A DNA stretch of 64,000 bases from Vogesella alkaliphila (GCF_014652475.1 NZ_BMYW01000005.1:70692-134691); one strand, 5' to 3'. Positions 26,399 to 35,421 are shown, counted from the stretch's first letter. The notes: generated from the sequence alone by a model not told the origin. Numbers and translations: made by a program.

Positions 26399-27367
26399 TT
26401 AATATGATGCGGTTTCTTTTGGTTTCTGATGGTGCGAAATGAAATTACGCATAAAATCAATTAGGCATGGGGGGGTAGAGGCGTACGCCGCCATGTTTGA
26501 TAGTAAGTGTTGACTAAAGGCTGGGTTTTCTAATCGTAAGTTTACTCCGTATTTTTCTTTAATTATTTTTGAAAAGTAACCATTTTGTGCTAAGCCCTCA
26601 ATGGCAGTAATCATGAATAATATTTGCTGCTTTCCTCTAAATCTATTATGGGCTTGGCTTTTTATTGATGCCCATTCTTGATTGCAGCTGCCAAATTTTT
26701 TAATTTTCCCTCGTGATTTGATGGTGTCAAAGTATTTCTTTCGCTTTATTATCCTGACGTCTAGGTTTTTATCTAGTGTGGTTTTTATTTTTACAATGTC
26801 ATCGAGAGCTGTCTTTGTATCTCGCGCTTCATGCCGTGTGTAAAAAAAAGCAAGGTTTGTTAGTGTTAGTCTCAGGTTGTTACAGTATTCATTGCTTTTG
26901 CTTATGAATTCATCAAGTAGCTCCTGTTTGATTTTTGCGGTTTCTACTCCATTTATTTCTGTGCCGCTAAGGCCGCATTGTGCTTCAAGAGTTCTCTTAA
27001 ATGCAGTGGCTGTGCAGTAAAGGTTTTCTATTGAGTATGTTGGTGTGGTGTAAAGATCGGTTAATATTATTTGATCGTCGAAATCTCTATCAACAAAAAA
27101 TGCAGTGAAATCATTTTTGTATATGTTATTTTCTCTAATTTTATCTCGTAATTTTAATACATTGCTCTTTCCTTGAACGGACATCGCCTCCCAGTGGTCC
27201 GAAAATGCGCTGCTAAATCTAGATGTGTAATATTTTGGATCATCTTTTCCTTCGATAATAAAAACTGGATTTCTGTAATTTGTTTTTCTTCTTATTTCGA
27301 TGTATTTTTGAAAATGAACTTCTGTTGATTTTTTCTGTTCAGTTAAAAATGCTACACGATTTGACAT
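26399..27367 (-). CDS. ariB: PARIS-type TOPRIM effector (DUF4435)
   Basis: The 322-aa DUF4435 protein has a TOPRIM-like active site: Glu39 in VFIIEGKDDPKYY and the acidic FFVDRDFDD (Asp93, Asp95). It then has SIENLYCT, typical of the family. In PARIS, AriB is released from the AriA ATPase when a phage anti-restriction protein is sensed, and acts as a toxic nuclease (tRNA cleavage in the studied case). It begins 2 nt after the ariA stop. Both genes are strikingly AT-rich compared with the host genes, a sign of transfer. The assignment rests on domain pairing and order; other ATPase-DUF4435 pairs exist. Confidence 0.8.
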   Translation of the reverse strand: MSNRVAFLTEQKKSTEVHFQKYIEIRRKTNYRNPVFIIEGKDDPKYYTSRFSSAFSDHWEAMSVQGKSNVLKLRDKIRENNIYKNDFTAFFVDRDFDDQIILTDLYTTPTYSIENLYCTATAFKRTLEAQCGLSGTEINGVETAKIKQELLDEFISKSNEYCNNLRLTLTNLAFFYTRHEARDTKTALDDIVKIKTTLDKNLDVRIIKRKKYFDTIKSRGKIKKFGSCNQEWASIKSQAHNRFRGKQQILFMITAIEGLAQNGYFSKIIKEKYGVNLRLENPAFSQHLLSNMAAYASTPPCLIDFMRNFISHHQKPKETASY

Positions 27368-27369
27368 GG

Positions 27370-28746
27370 TTAGAATTCCTCTCCCATTGTGTCAAATCCA
27401 TTGAATTCATAAGTGTAGAAATTCGTAGATTGGTTTTCTGTGGAACGGTTAATATAATATTGCAGGTCGGATGTGTATTGACTAAGATCGGTAAAAATGA
27501 ATGGGCTATGAGTCATGGCAATCAGAAAAGCACAACTGTTGCATGATATTACGTCATGCAAGATTTTCTGTTGCCATTCGACAGATAGGGATAATTCTGG
27601 CTCGTCGAAAAGAAGTGCGAACTTTTTTTCTGGTTCAAGTAATAATTTAGAGAATAATGAAACAACTTGCTTTTCACCGGAGGAGAGTTCTCCAAACTTG
27701 ATTTCATTTCCAGTTTCTTTGCAAATAATTTCTGTTTTTAAGCTTATTTGGTCATAAATCATTACTTTGTTAACGAAATATTTTGAACATAACTCTGAAA
27801 ATTTCTCCAAAGCTTGGTCGCTATTTCTTTGATCTAGAAATGCCATAACCATTTTTGATAAAAAATATACCAGCGATGGATCAGTTTTGGATTGAAATAT
27901 TTCTCCTGATTCTACTAGCGTAATAATTTTCTTTTTATCTGTTGTCGATAAGGTGGTTGCCACTCGACTTAGAGCAATACTTATTTTGTCTTTGTTTTCA
28001 TTAATTATGGCTAGGTCATCCGCGTTAACTTTCAAGCCGTTCACAAGTCGAGTGAGAATTTCACTATTAATCCTAGCCATCGACTCTTTTGAGGACTCTA
28101 AGACGTTGTTTCTCATGCCCTCAAGTTTTTTCTCGACATCAGTCAATCCGAACTGTATTAGCTCCTTACCGCCTAGTTCTTGTGAAATGCCAATAGACAG
28201 GCCGTCATCTTCAATTCGACGATAAGTTGGCAAGTACAAACTTTCCAGTGGGAATCCATCATCTATTTCCTTGATTAGATCGCTGCATTCTTTGTTTATT
28301 GCAATGACGTCTCTGTCTTCTATTAATTCTCTGACTGCCATTAAGCTAATGGTTATACCGGTTGTTTCAATGATTTTATTTATTTCTCTCCTTGCTATTG
28401 TGGTGGGTATTGGTTTTGTAGCAACATCAATTATTTTTGTTAATACATCGGGCGGCAGTTTTCTTGATAAATAATTGAGTGCTTTCGAATCGTAGTCGTA
28501 TGCAATGTTATCTTTTTTTATTGAAATTGGAGGCCTTCCCGTTAGTTTTATTGTTGCAGATTCAAAATTAATTGATCGCAGTTTTTTAAAGTTTTTAGAA
28601 AATATGGCATCCATTATTTTTAATATTGTTGTTTTGCCTTGTCCGTTTTCTGATAAAAGAATTTTGTATGGTGAATCAAAGGTTATTCTCACGTTTTTGT
28701 GGCCGTGAAGTTTTTCTATGTCAAAATATTCGATCACGTTTTGCAT
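27370..28746 (-). CDS. ariA: PARIS-type ABC/SMC-like ATPase
   Basis: The 458-aa ATPase has a Walker A variant SENGQGKTT (32-40), signature LSSGEKQ (354-360), Walker B FALLFDEPE (376-383) and H-loop His413 in MTHSPF. A helical insert (~100-330) separates the two halves, as in AAA_15/21 and OLD/RecF-like ATPases. As first gene of a two-gene unit with a DUF4435 protein it matches AriA, the scaffold that senses phage anti-restriction proteins. AT-rich, with codon use unlike the neighbours. The promoter should lie in the AT-rich 28747-28880 region. Confidence 0.82.
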   Translation of the reverse strand: MQNVIEYFDIEKLHGHKNVRITFDSPYKILLSENGQGKTTILKIMDAIFSKNFKKLRSINFESATIKLTGRPPISIKKDNIAYDYDSKALNYLSRKLPPDVLTKIIDVATKPIPTTIARREINKIIETTGITISLMAVRELIEDRDVIAINKECSDLIKEIDDGFPLESLYLPTYRRIEDDGLSIGISQELGGKELIQFGLTDVEKKLEGMRNNVLESSKESMARINSEILTRLVNGLKVNADDLAIINENKDKISIALSRVATTLSTTDKKKIITLVESGEIFQSKTDPSLVYFLSKMVMAFLDQRNSDQALEKFSELCSKYFVNKVMIYDQISLKTEIICKETGNEIKFGELSSGEKQVVSLFSKLLLEPEKKFALLFDEPELSLSVEWQQKILHDVISCNSCAFLIAMTHSPFIFTDLSQYTSDLQYYINRSTENQSTNFYTYEFNGFDTMGEEF

Positions 28747-28913
28747 GGATTTTCTCTTTTTGTTAATAAAAAAATTCTGTATTTGCAGAGCTGGGAAATT
28801 TTTTTATGGAGAATAAATTTTAGGAAGAGATTGGAGTTAAAAATTTAATAGGATCAGTCGACTACATATTTTATTCTGCGCTGTAGTTTGTCGCATGGGA
28901 CAGAGAGTGTCGC

Positions 28914-28941
28914 GCCCCCCGTGGTCTGTAACACGGGGGGC
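28914..28941. repeat. C/G-rich perfect hairpin
   Basis: GCCCCCCGTG / CACGGGGGGC, 10-bp arms with an 8-nt loop (GTCTGTAA), at the junction between the AT-rich PARIS DNA and the rep module. It is a candidate origin or cruciform element. Confidence 0.6.
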
Positions 28942-29195
28942 TACGGCTACATCATGAAAAATGCCCTTGTTCTTGTTGATGGTGGCTGCTATGTTAACCA
29001 ATGTCAACGGCAACTACTTCCTTGGCCTACAGGCGACGCACGACATTTTGCAGAGAGGGCAGGCAGAGAAGCCTGAAGTCAACGCCCTCCGGTTTCCATA
29101 CCTTTGCGTCTTACACCTCCATTCCGCAAGCCGACATGACAACTTCCCCTTTAAAACCAAGGGAGTGGAGTTGTGTAGCCTGTCGCTAGGCACTC

Positions 29196-29222
29196 GGCTC
29201 CATTCCGCAAATGAATGGAGCC
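29196..29222 (+). promoter_or_regulatory. hairpin covering the rep ribosome-binding site
   Basis: Stem GGCTCCATT / AATGGAGCC with a 9-nt loop. The right arm contains the TGGAG that serves the rep ATG at 29226, so the stem would hide the ribosome site. The left arm also contains one copy of the 13-bp repeat. Confidence 0.5.
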
Positions 29223-29225
29223 TTC

Positions 29226-30335
29226 ATGTCTCTGACTACTCATTGCGAGCCGCAACCGGATGCTTGCAAACCAAGCTTCCTGCTTGCCGGCCATGACACG
29301 CTGCAGTGCGCTTACTACCTGCACCGCAGCGCATTTTGCTCGCTGGACTTCTCGTCGCTACTTCTCGAAAGGGAGCGCCTGCGCCAAGCCAAGCTCAGGG
29401 ATGCTTGCATCCTGACGCTTGGCGGGATCGACTGGTCGTTGAAACCCTATGGCAGCGGTTCAGGCTATCCGCTGGTGATGGAGAATGCCGAATTCAAGGT
29501 GGAGTTTGGCGAGTTCAACAGTCCTTCCTTCTTTGTGACCTACCGCAGCCAGGCGCTATGGCAGTTCGGTGCGCGCGTATTGCATGAGCGTTTCATGCAA
29601 TGGGTTGATGCAGTCGGGCTGGTCAGTGCGAAGCCGCCGTCACTGTCCCGTGTCGATTTCACCTTCGATTACTTTCTGCCGTCGCGGGACTTCGATTTGA
29701 ACAGCTTTGTCACCTTGGCCGGCAAGGACAGCCAGTACCGTGAAAACGGGCAAGAGCAGACCTTTGCCTTCGGTAAGGGCGACGTGATGCTGCGGGTCTA
29801 CGACAAGATTGCCGAGATTGCGCAACAGAGCGACAAGGTGTGGTTCTTTCCGTTGTGGGGTGTCGAGCAGGGGGTGTGGCGCATTGAGTGGCAAGTGCGC
29901 AAAACGATCCTGAAACGCTTTGGCATCCGCACCATGGATGACCTGTTCGAGCGGCAGGCGGATTGCTTGCGCTATCTGGCGAACGAGCATGACAGCCTGC
30001 GCATACCAACGGCAGACAGTAACTGCTCACGTTGGCCGCTGCATCCACTCTGGGTCGATCTGCACAGCCGTATCGAGCAGCTGAACGGGCAGGGGGTGTA
30101 TCGGGAGATTGATCCGCAAATGGTGCTGGATGAGCGCTTGATGCGTATCGGCATCAGCCTGTACGGCTACGCCAAGCGCGTGGCGGCGATTGAGTGCTTG
30201 CGTGGTGGCCATGCCTTCCTGTCGCTGGATGATACGTTGCTCAGGATCGATCGCTTGCTGCATCGGGTGCATGATGCCGCCACCTGGCAGCAGGACGTGG
30301 ACAAGCGCGTTACCGAAATGAGGCTAGGCTTATGA
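29226..30335 (+). CDS. replication initiation protein (Rep_trans family)
   Basis: The 369-aa protein resembles the replication initiation factors (Rep_trans type) of filamentous phages and rolling-circle plasmids. Recognisable parts are PSLSRVDFTFDYF, FAFGKGDVMLRVYDKIAEI (with the catalytic-type Tyr) and WRIEWQVRKTILKRFGI. It would nick the element's origin to start rolling-circle replication. Start ATG 29226 has GGAG 6 nt upstream; ATG 29211 lacks one. It overlaps the next small ORF (ATGA). No phage coat genes are seen. Confidence 0.75.
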   Translation: MSLTTHCEPQPDACKPSFLLAGHDTLQCAYYLHRSAFCSLDFSSLLLERERLRQAKLRDACILTLGGIDWSLKPYGSGSGYPLVMENAEFKVEFGEFNSPSFFVTYRSQALWQFGARVLHERFMQWVDAVGLVSAKPPSLSRVDFTFDYFLPSRDFDLNSFVTLAGKDSQYRENGQEQTFAFGKGDVMLRVYDKIAEIAQQSDKVWFFPLWGVEQGVWRIEWQVRKTILKRFGIRTMDDLFERQADCLRYLANEHDSLRIPTADSNCSRWPLHPLWVDLHSRIEQLNGQGVYREIDPQMVLDERLMRIGISLYGYAKRVAAIECLRGGHAFLSLDDTLLRIDRLLHRVHDAATWQQDVDKRVTEMRLGL

Positions 30336-30484
30336 AAAACCCTCGCCAAAATCAGTTGCCGTACGAGTTGGCTTTCTATGGGTATGAAGCTACTTCGGAG
30401 TTGCGTCAGGCCGAGCTAAGGCAATGGACGCTGTATCTGCCGGACTTGCTGCCATCCCTGCTGCAAAGCATCGACAAGGACTAA
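30332..30484 (+). CDS. small 50-aa protein between rep and recombinase
   Basis: ORF MKNPRQNQLPYELAFYGYEA... ending SLLQSIDKD. The start overlaps the rep stop (ATGA), which suggests translational coupling. No family recognised; small genes between rep and integration functions in such elements are often regulators. Confidence 0.5.
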   Translation: MKNPRQNQLPYELAFYGYEATSELRQAELRQWTLYLPDLLPSLLQSIDKD

Positions 30485-30584
30485 ACCAAGCCGCCTAGCC
30501 TTGCCGGCGGACCAACGCGAGCGCTTGCGCCGCGTGGGCCGGCGGCAAGGCCTACAGGCGGCGATTCCGCTTCGTGAGGTTGCC

Positions 30585-32222
30585 ATGGCTGTTGCCCTGT
30601 ATGCCCGTGTTTCCACTGTCCGTCAGGCAGACAACGATTTATCCATACCCGACCAGTTGCGCCAGATGCGTGAGTGGTGCGAGCGGCAGGGGTATGTCAT
30701 TGGTCATGAATATGTCGAGCCGGGTGCGTCGGCGACCGATGATCGCCGCCCCGTGCTGCAAGACATGATGCAAGAGGCGCTGCGCTCGCCGTCACCGTTT
30801 GAGGCCATCGTGGTGCATAGCCTGTCGCGTTTCTTCCGCGACTCGGTGAGCATGGGGCTGTACGAGCGCAAGTTGGCCAAGTTCGGGGTGAAGCTCATTT
30901 CCATCACCCAGATGACCGGCGACGACCCAGCCGGTGAAATGGCACGCAAGATTTTCAGTGTGTTTGACGAGTACCAGAGCAAGGAAAACGGCAAGCACAC
31001 CTCCCGAGCCATGAAGGAGAACGCGCGACAAGGATTCAATAACGGCTCACAGCCGCCGTATGGCTATTGCACGGTAGAAGCGGAGGCGACAACTTCCCGT
31101 GGCCGTCACAAAAAGCGGCTGGCGGTATACGAGCCGGAGGCTACCGTGGTTCGGCAGATTTATGCGCTGTACCTGCATGGCTATCAAGGGCGTCCCATGG
31201 GGATGAAGGAAATTGCCGGCCATCTGACGAAGCGTGGGCTGCTGATGCGCGGCAAGCCGTGGCGTATGCAAATGGTGTATGGCGTGCTATCGAAGGAGCT
31301 GTATGTCGGCGTGCGCTATTTCAACGTCACCCAAGCCAAAACGCGGCGGCGTAACCCGCCTGAGCAATGGGTCAAACAGGAAGTTGATGCGATTATTGAT
31401 CGCGCTACCTTTGACGACGTGCGAGCGCTACGAAGCGCTCGCGCGCCGTCGAAGGTGGCTCCCCGCATGGTTAGTAGTGACACCTTGCTGACAGGGTTGC
31501 TGAAATGTGGGCATTGCGGGGCGGCAATGACGCTGGCTACCGGCAAGGGCGGGCGTTACCGCTATTACAAGTGCACCAACCGGCAGAACAAGCAGAATGA
31601 CATTTGCGACAGCAAGAACATTCCAATGGAGCGGCTGGATGATGCCGTGTTGCGGTTCTTCGCTGAACAATGGCTGGTGCCGGAGCGTGTTGGTGGCCTG
31701 CTGACCGAGTGGCGGCAGCAGCTGAGCCTGCGCAAGTCAGGGCAGCAGGATCGTTATGCCCAAGTGCAGCGCACGCTGGCCGATATCGAAGCACGGCAGG
31801 CGCGATTGCTGGATGCAATCGAGTCAGGGGCGCTGCCAGTGGCCGACCTGTCGATTCGCTCGCGGCTGGACAGGCTAAAGGCGGAACGCGAGGCGCAGCT
31901 GGTGGAGTTGGCAGGTATCAAGCGAGTTCAGGCAGTGCCGGAGAAGGACATCACACCACAGCAGATTGGGGTGTTCTGTCAGGTGTTGCGCGACCGGCTA
32001 CAGATGGACAAGGTGTTTGCCAAGCAGTATCTCAAGGTGCTGCTGCGGGATATCCGTATTACAGCGGCAGGCGAGGCGGTGATGAGCGGTAGTTATGAAG
32101 GGCTGGCGCAAACAGTGCTGAAAACAAAAAGAGGCACCGAGTCGGTGCCTTCTTTTGTTCGTGTCTGGCGTCCCCACGGGGAATCGAACCCCGGCCGCCG
32201 CCGTGAAAGGGCAGTGTTCTAA
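30585..32222 (+). CDS. large serine recombinase
   Basis: The 545-aa recombinase has an N-terminal resolvase domain (MAVALYARVST, catalytic Ser10; SLSRFFRD Arg motif), a recombinase domain (PPYGYCTVEA... KEIAGHLTKRGL) and a zinc ribbon (LKCGHCGAAM ... YYKCTN), followed by a coiled coil. It should integrate and excise the element. Start ATG 30585 with GAGG upstream. Its last ~25 codons run across the tRNA terminator, att-like copy C and 3' half of tRNA-Glu, so the natural C-terminus is probably shorter or differs in the excised form. Confidence 0.9.
   Translation: MAVALYARVSTVRQADNDLSIPDQLRQMREWCERQGYVIGHEYVEPGASATDDRRPVLQDMMQEALRSPSPFEAIVVHSLSRFFRDSVSMGLYERKLAKFGVKLISITQMTGDDPAGEMARKIFSVFDEYQSKENGKHTSRAMKENARQGFNNGSQPPYGYCTVEAEATTSRGRHKKRLAVYEPEATVVRQIYALYLHGYQGRPMGMKEIAGHLTKRGLLMRGKPWRMQMVYGVLSKELYVGVRYFNVTQAKTRRRNPPEQWVKQEVDAIIDRATFDDVRALRSARAPSKVAPRMVSSDTLLTGLLKCGHCGAAMTLATGKGGRYRYYKCTNRQNKQNDICDSKNIPMERLDDAVLRFFAEQWLVPERVGGLLTEWRQQLSLRKSGQQDRYAQVQRTLADIEARQARLLDAIESGALPVADLSIRSRLDRLKAEREAQLVELAGIKRVQAVPEKDITPQQIGVFCQVLRDRLQMDKVFAKQYLKVLLRDIRITAAGEAVMSGSYEGLAQTVLKTKRGTESVPSFVRVWRPHGESNPGRRRERAVF
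32126..32150 (-). terminator. tRNA operon terminator
   Basis: Stem AGGCACCGA / TCGGTGCCT followed on the minus strand by TCTTTTTGTTTT, 16 nt after the tRNA-Glu 3' end. It overlaps the recombinase reading frame. Confidence 0.75.
32162..32171. repeat. att-like repeat, copy C (overlapping the tRNA-Glu 3' end)
   Basis: TGTCTGGCGT, identical to 26325-26334. Six of the ten bases are the CCA end and last base pairs of tRNA-Glu, making this a plausible integration site at a tRNA gene. Confidence 0.55.
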
Positions 32223-32240
32223 CCGCTAAACTATAGGGAC
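32166..32240 (-). tRNA. tRNA-Glu (anticodon UUC)
   Basis: A complete cloverleaf reads on the minus strand: acceptor GTCCCTA pairs with TGGGGAC, with encoded CCA. The anticodon arm is GCCCTTTCACGGC with TTC at the anticodon position. The T arm contains GGTTCGATTCC. Confidence 0.95.
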
Positions 32241-32245
32241 TGAAG

Positions 32246-32321
<76 letters not shown>

Positions 32322-32362
32322 ACTGGCTTCGTATCGCTGTGTTGCGTTACGAATTGGCGTGC

Positions 32363-32391
32363 ACTTTAACGTCTGGTTTTTACCAAGTCAA
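32363..32391 (-). promoter_or_regulatory. tRNA-Ala/tRNA-Glu promoter
   Basis: On the minus strand, TTGACT (32386-32391), a 17-bp spacer and TAAAGT (32363-32368) form a good sigma-70 promoter about 40 bp before tRNA-Ala. Confidence 0.8.
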
Positions 32392-33417
32392 GCCTGTTTT
32401 TAAAAAATTATGCGCTTTTGACATGTTTCAAATGACAGGTTATTGATTTTAATGCGGTTATTGCTTTTTGCATGGCGGTCGGCCGCTTGGCGATGATCGC
32501 GCCATAGGGCTTTGCGCGCGGCTGCCGGCGGCGAAAGCGTGCAAAACATGGCGGATCGTTAAATTGCGGCCACTTTGCCGCCGGCATCGATGTTTCTGTG
32601 CCACCCCTCCTGCACTGGCTGCCCTGGTGCGGCTCCGGCCGTTTGTGACTCGCCGCGCGCGGTGCCCCTGCCGCGCGCCCGCTGCCTTCTTTGGGTTCTC
32701 CGTTTTCTCCCCTGGTCTGTCTGCTTGCGTGGCGACCGACGCGGCGTTTTGCCGCGTGCCTTGGCACCGTGTTGGCGGGACATTTGCGTCCGGTTTTCAG
32801 TGCCGTCGGCAGTTCGAACGGGATAAAGATGAGCGGAATGACCCGTTGCAAAATTTCCAAAGATGTTGTCGGTAAAGCTGTCATTTATCTGATTGATGAA
32901 ATGATGTTTGTCTAATTAAAACAAAGACATATATCTTGCGTGCTATTTTTTGAATCAGCCGGAAAACGGGGCGGAAACTCCTCAGCAACTATGTATAGTA
33001 GCGGCGTCATCCGATAGGTCCCGACGTGGAATCACGGCGTCGGCCTTGTGGCCAGACTATGTGAACTGACTTGACTGTTTGTAACTGACATCTTTCGGCT
33101 ATTGATTTTAAAAGTAGCTGTTGCAAGTAAAACAACAAGTGTCAGCAAGATAAGTGGCCGGCGCCGGCGCCTGCCGACGGGATGCCAAAAAGGGGGCGCG
33201 TTCCTGTCGGGCGGGTGGCTGGGCCATCGAGGCAGCACGGCGGGGCTATCGGAACAGACGAAGCAAGACTTGGTTGTGGCGTGTTGCCTGCGGCCGGGAG
33301 CGGGCACGATGCGGTGCCGCTTCCGGCTGCCGCCGCCACGCAGGAAAAGGGGATGGCCGGATCGGGCAGGGCGCTGGGCGCCACCTGCCGGCCGCCCGGG
33401 TTACACGAAAGGAACGT
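32392..33417. other. 1-kb region without a supported gene
   Basis: Six-frame reading gives only short, overlapping, Arg/Pro-rich frames without ribosome sites or family features. The segment 32880-33120 is AT-rich and may carry the metalloprotease promoter; 33150-33410 is very GC-rich. I recognise no RNA family. The region lacks the 13-mer. Confidence 0.5.
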
Positions 33418-35421
33418 ATGTCTATTGCAGCAGCGCCAGCCTGGCCGCGCCTGATGGCGCGCGGCGGCACCATGTTGTCACTTGTCTTGACCCTGTTTGC
33501 CGCCCCCGGCATGGCCCAGAGCAGCAAGGCCCTGCCGCAGAACCAGGGCACCGCGACGGCAGCGGCTGCAGTGGAGCGCGAGGGTGAGCTGGAGGTGATC
33601 CACGTCCACTACTTCGACAAGAGCACCGGCAACCGCTACTACCTGAAGACGGAAGAGGGCCGCGTCGAGCTGAAGTTCAAGGGCAAGGGCCCGCGCCAGC
33701 CTAGCGGCACCAGGGTGCGGGTGAAGGGTTCGCTCAGCAATAATGTGCTGGCGCTGGATAGCACCACCAGCTACCAGGTGCTGGCGCTGGCAACGTCGAA
33801 TACCTTCGGCGACCAGAAAACCGCGGTGCTGCTGGTCAACTTCCAGGACAACCAGACGCAGCCGTATACCGTGAGCCAGGCCAACACCACCGTGTTCGGC
33901 AGCAGCAGCGATTTCATCAAGGAAAACTCGTCGCAGCAGACCTGGCTGAGCGGCAATGTCTACGGCTGGCTGACCCTGCCGATCAACCAGACTTGCAGCC
34001 CGGACAACGTGGCCGCCTACGCCAACCAGGCCGCCAAGAACGCCGGCATCGACCTGACGCAGTATCCGCGCCGCATCTACGTGATGCCGAAAAACAGTGC
34101 CTGCACCTGGTCCGGCATGGGCACCGTCGGCGGTGCGCCGTCGTCGTCGTGGCTGAACGGCTCGCTGTATCGCGGGGTGGTGACGCACGAGATGGGGCAC
34201 AACCTGGGCCTGTGGCACTCGCATTCGCTGGATTGCGGTGCGACTACGCTGGGCAGCAGCTGCAACCGCAGCGAGTACGGCGATGCCTTCGACACCATGG
34301 GTAATGGCGGCGTGCACTACAACGCGTTCCAGAAGGAGCGCCTGGGCTGGCTGAATTACAACACTTCCCCGGCTATTGCCACCGTGGAAAGCGGCAGTAC
34401 CACCGTCACCTTGGCGCCGTACGCAGCGGCCGGCAGCGGCACCAAGGCGCTGAAGGTACTGAAGGGCGTGGATGCGACAACTGGGCAGAAGAGCTGGTAC
34501 TACGTCGAGTTCCGTCAGCCGCTGGGCTTCGACAGCGATATCTCGCGTTTCCCGTGGGCGGTCAATGGCGTGCTGGTGCGTACCGGTACCGACAACAGCG
34601 GCGACACCAGCGACCTGCTGGACCTGACGCCGAACAGCTCGGCCACCGACGACATCAGCGATTCGCCGCTGGCGGTGGGCAAGACCTTCACCGATAGCGG
34701 CAGTGGCGTGAGCATTTCGCTGCTGTCGGCAAGCAGCAGCGGCGCCACGGTGAGCGTGGCGACCGGCGGGCAACCGCCGGCGCAGCCGGTGTGCACCCGC
34801 GGCAACCCGAGTGTGGCGCTGACGCCGGGGCAAAGCCCGTCGGTGGCGGCCGGCACGGCGGTGAACTTCAGCCTGAGCGTGACCAATACCGACTCCAGCG
34901 CCTGCAGCAGCTCGCAGTTCAGCCTGGCGGCCACGCTGCCGGCCGGCTGGAGCAGCCTGCCGCTGTCGACGCTGACCCTGGCACCGGGTGCCAGCACCAG
35001 TACCACGCTGAGCGTGACGTCGGCAACGACCGCGGCTGCCGGCTCCTACGGCTTGAGCGTCGTTGCGGCCAACGTTGGCAGCACGACCTACCGCGCCACG
35101 GCCGCGGCAACCTATGTGGTGGCCAGCGGCACGACCAGCACCAGCAACAAGCCGCCGGTGGCGGTCAATGACGGCGCGGCGACCAAGATCGGCACCGCCG
35201 TGAAGGTGGTGGTGCTGGGCAATGACTACGATCCGGAAGGCAAGCCGCTACAGGTGAAGACCGTGGGCGTGCCGGCGCGTGGCAAGGCGGTGCTCAATAG
35301 CGACGGCAGCGTCACCTATACCCCGAACGGCAAGTTCAAGGGCAGCGACAGCTTCAGCTACAGCATCAGCGACGGGGCCGCAACGGCCAGCGCGGTGGTG
35401 TCGGTGCAGGTGAGCAGATAA
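33418..35421 (+). CDS. secreted gametolysin-like metzincin metalloprotease
   Basis: The 667-aa exported protease has a long signal peptide (cleavage near GMAQ), the zinc site HEMGHNLGLWH (His257, His261, His267; Glu258) and a downstream Met-turn DTMG (Met294), which define a metzincin, closest to the M11 gametolysin type. After the catalytic region come an Ig-like/NEW3-type domain (~470-580) and a C-terminal cadherin/VCBS-like repeat with PVAVNDGAATKIGTAVKV. Export by the adjacent type II-like secretion locus is plausible but not shown. Start ATG 33418 has AAAGGAA upstream. One 13-mer copy at 35064-35076. Confidence 0.85.
   Translation: MSIAAAPAWPRLMARGGTMLSLVLTLFAAPGMAQSSKALPQNQGTATAAAAVEREGELEVIHVHYFDKSTGNRYYLKTEEGRVELKFKGKGPRQPSGTRVRVKGSLSNNVLALDSTTSYQVLALATSNTFGDQKTAVLLVNFQDNQTQPYTVSQANTTVFGSSSDFIKENSSQQTWLSGNVYGWLTLPINQTCSPDNVAAYANQAAKNAGIDLTQYPRRIYVMPKNSACTWSGMGTVGGAPSSSWLNGSLYRGVVTHEMGHNLGLWHSHSLDCGATTLGSSCNRSEYGDAFDTMGNGGVHYNAFQKERLGWLNYNTSPAIATVESGSTTVTLAPYAAAGSGTKALKVLKGVDATTGQKSWYYVEFRQPLGFDSDISRFPWAVNGVLVRTGTDNSGDTSDLLDLTPNSSATDDISDSPLAVGKTFTDSGSGVSISLLSASSSGATVSVATGGQPPAQPVCTRGNPSVALTPGQSPSVAAGTAVNFSLSVTNTDSSACSSSQFSLAATLPAGWSSLPLSTLTLAPGASTSTTLSVTSATTAAAGSYGLSVVAANVGSTTYRATAAATYVVASGTTSTSNKPPVAVNDGAATKIGTAVKVVVLGNDYDPEGKPLQVKTVGVPARGKAVLNSDGSVTYTPNGKFKGSDSFSYSISDGAATASAVVSVQVSR

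Larger units (their letters stand above)
28747..29225. other. intergenic region between ariA and rep: candidate replication origin
   Basis: The left 130 bp are AT-rich and probably carry the ariA promoter. Then follow a perfect 10-bp hairpin with C/G arms (28914-28941), a 13-bp direct repeat CTCCATTCCGCAA (29117-29129 and 29198-29210), and a 9-bp hairpin (29196-29222) touching the rep ribosome site. Hairpins and iteron-like repeats beside a Rep gene fit a rolling-circle origin. ORFs here look like noise. Confidence 0.5.

Noticed and set aside
28961-29296. 111-aa frame upstream of rep
   Set aside because: It overlaps the hairpins and repeats and the rep start, with no ribosome site or recognisable domain.
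32408-32884. 158-aa minus-strand frame between tRNA-Ala and the protease
   Set aside because: Biased Arg/Gly/Pro composition, no ribosome site, several overlapping frames of similar length in the same GC-rich DNA.
33000-33410. c-di-GMP or other riboswitch before the metalloprotease
   Set aside because: The conserved core bases of GEMM-I are not present; only generic GC-rich stems are seen.
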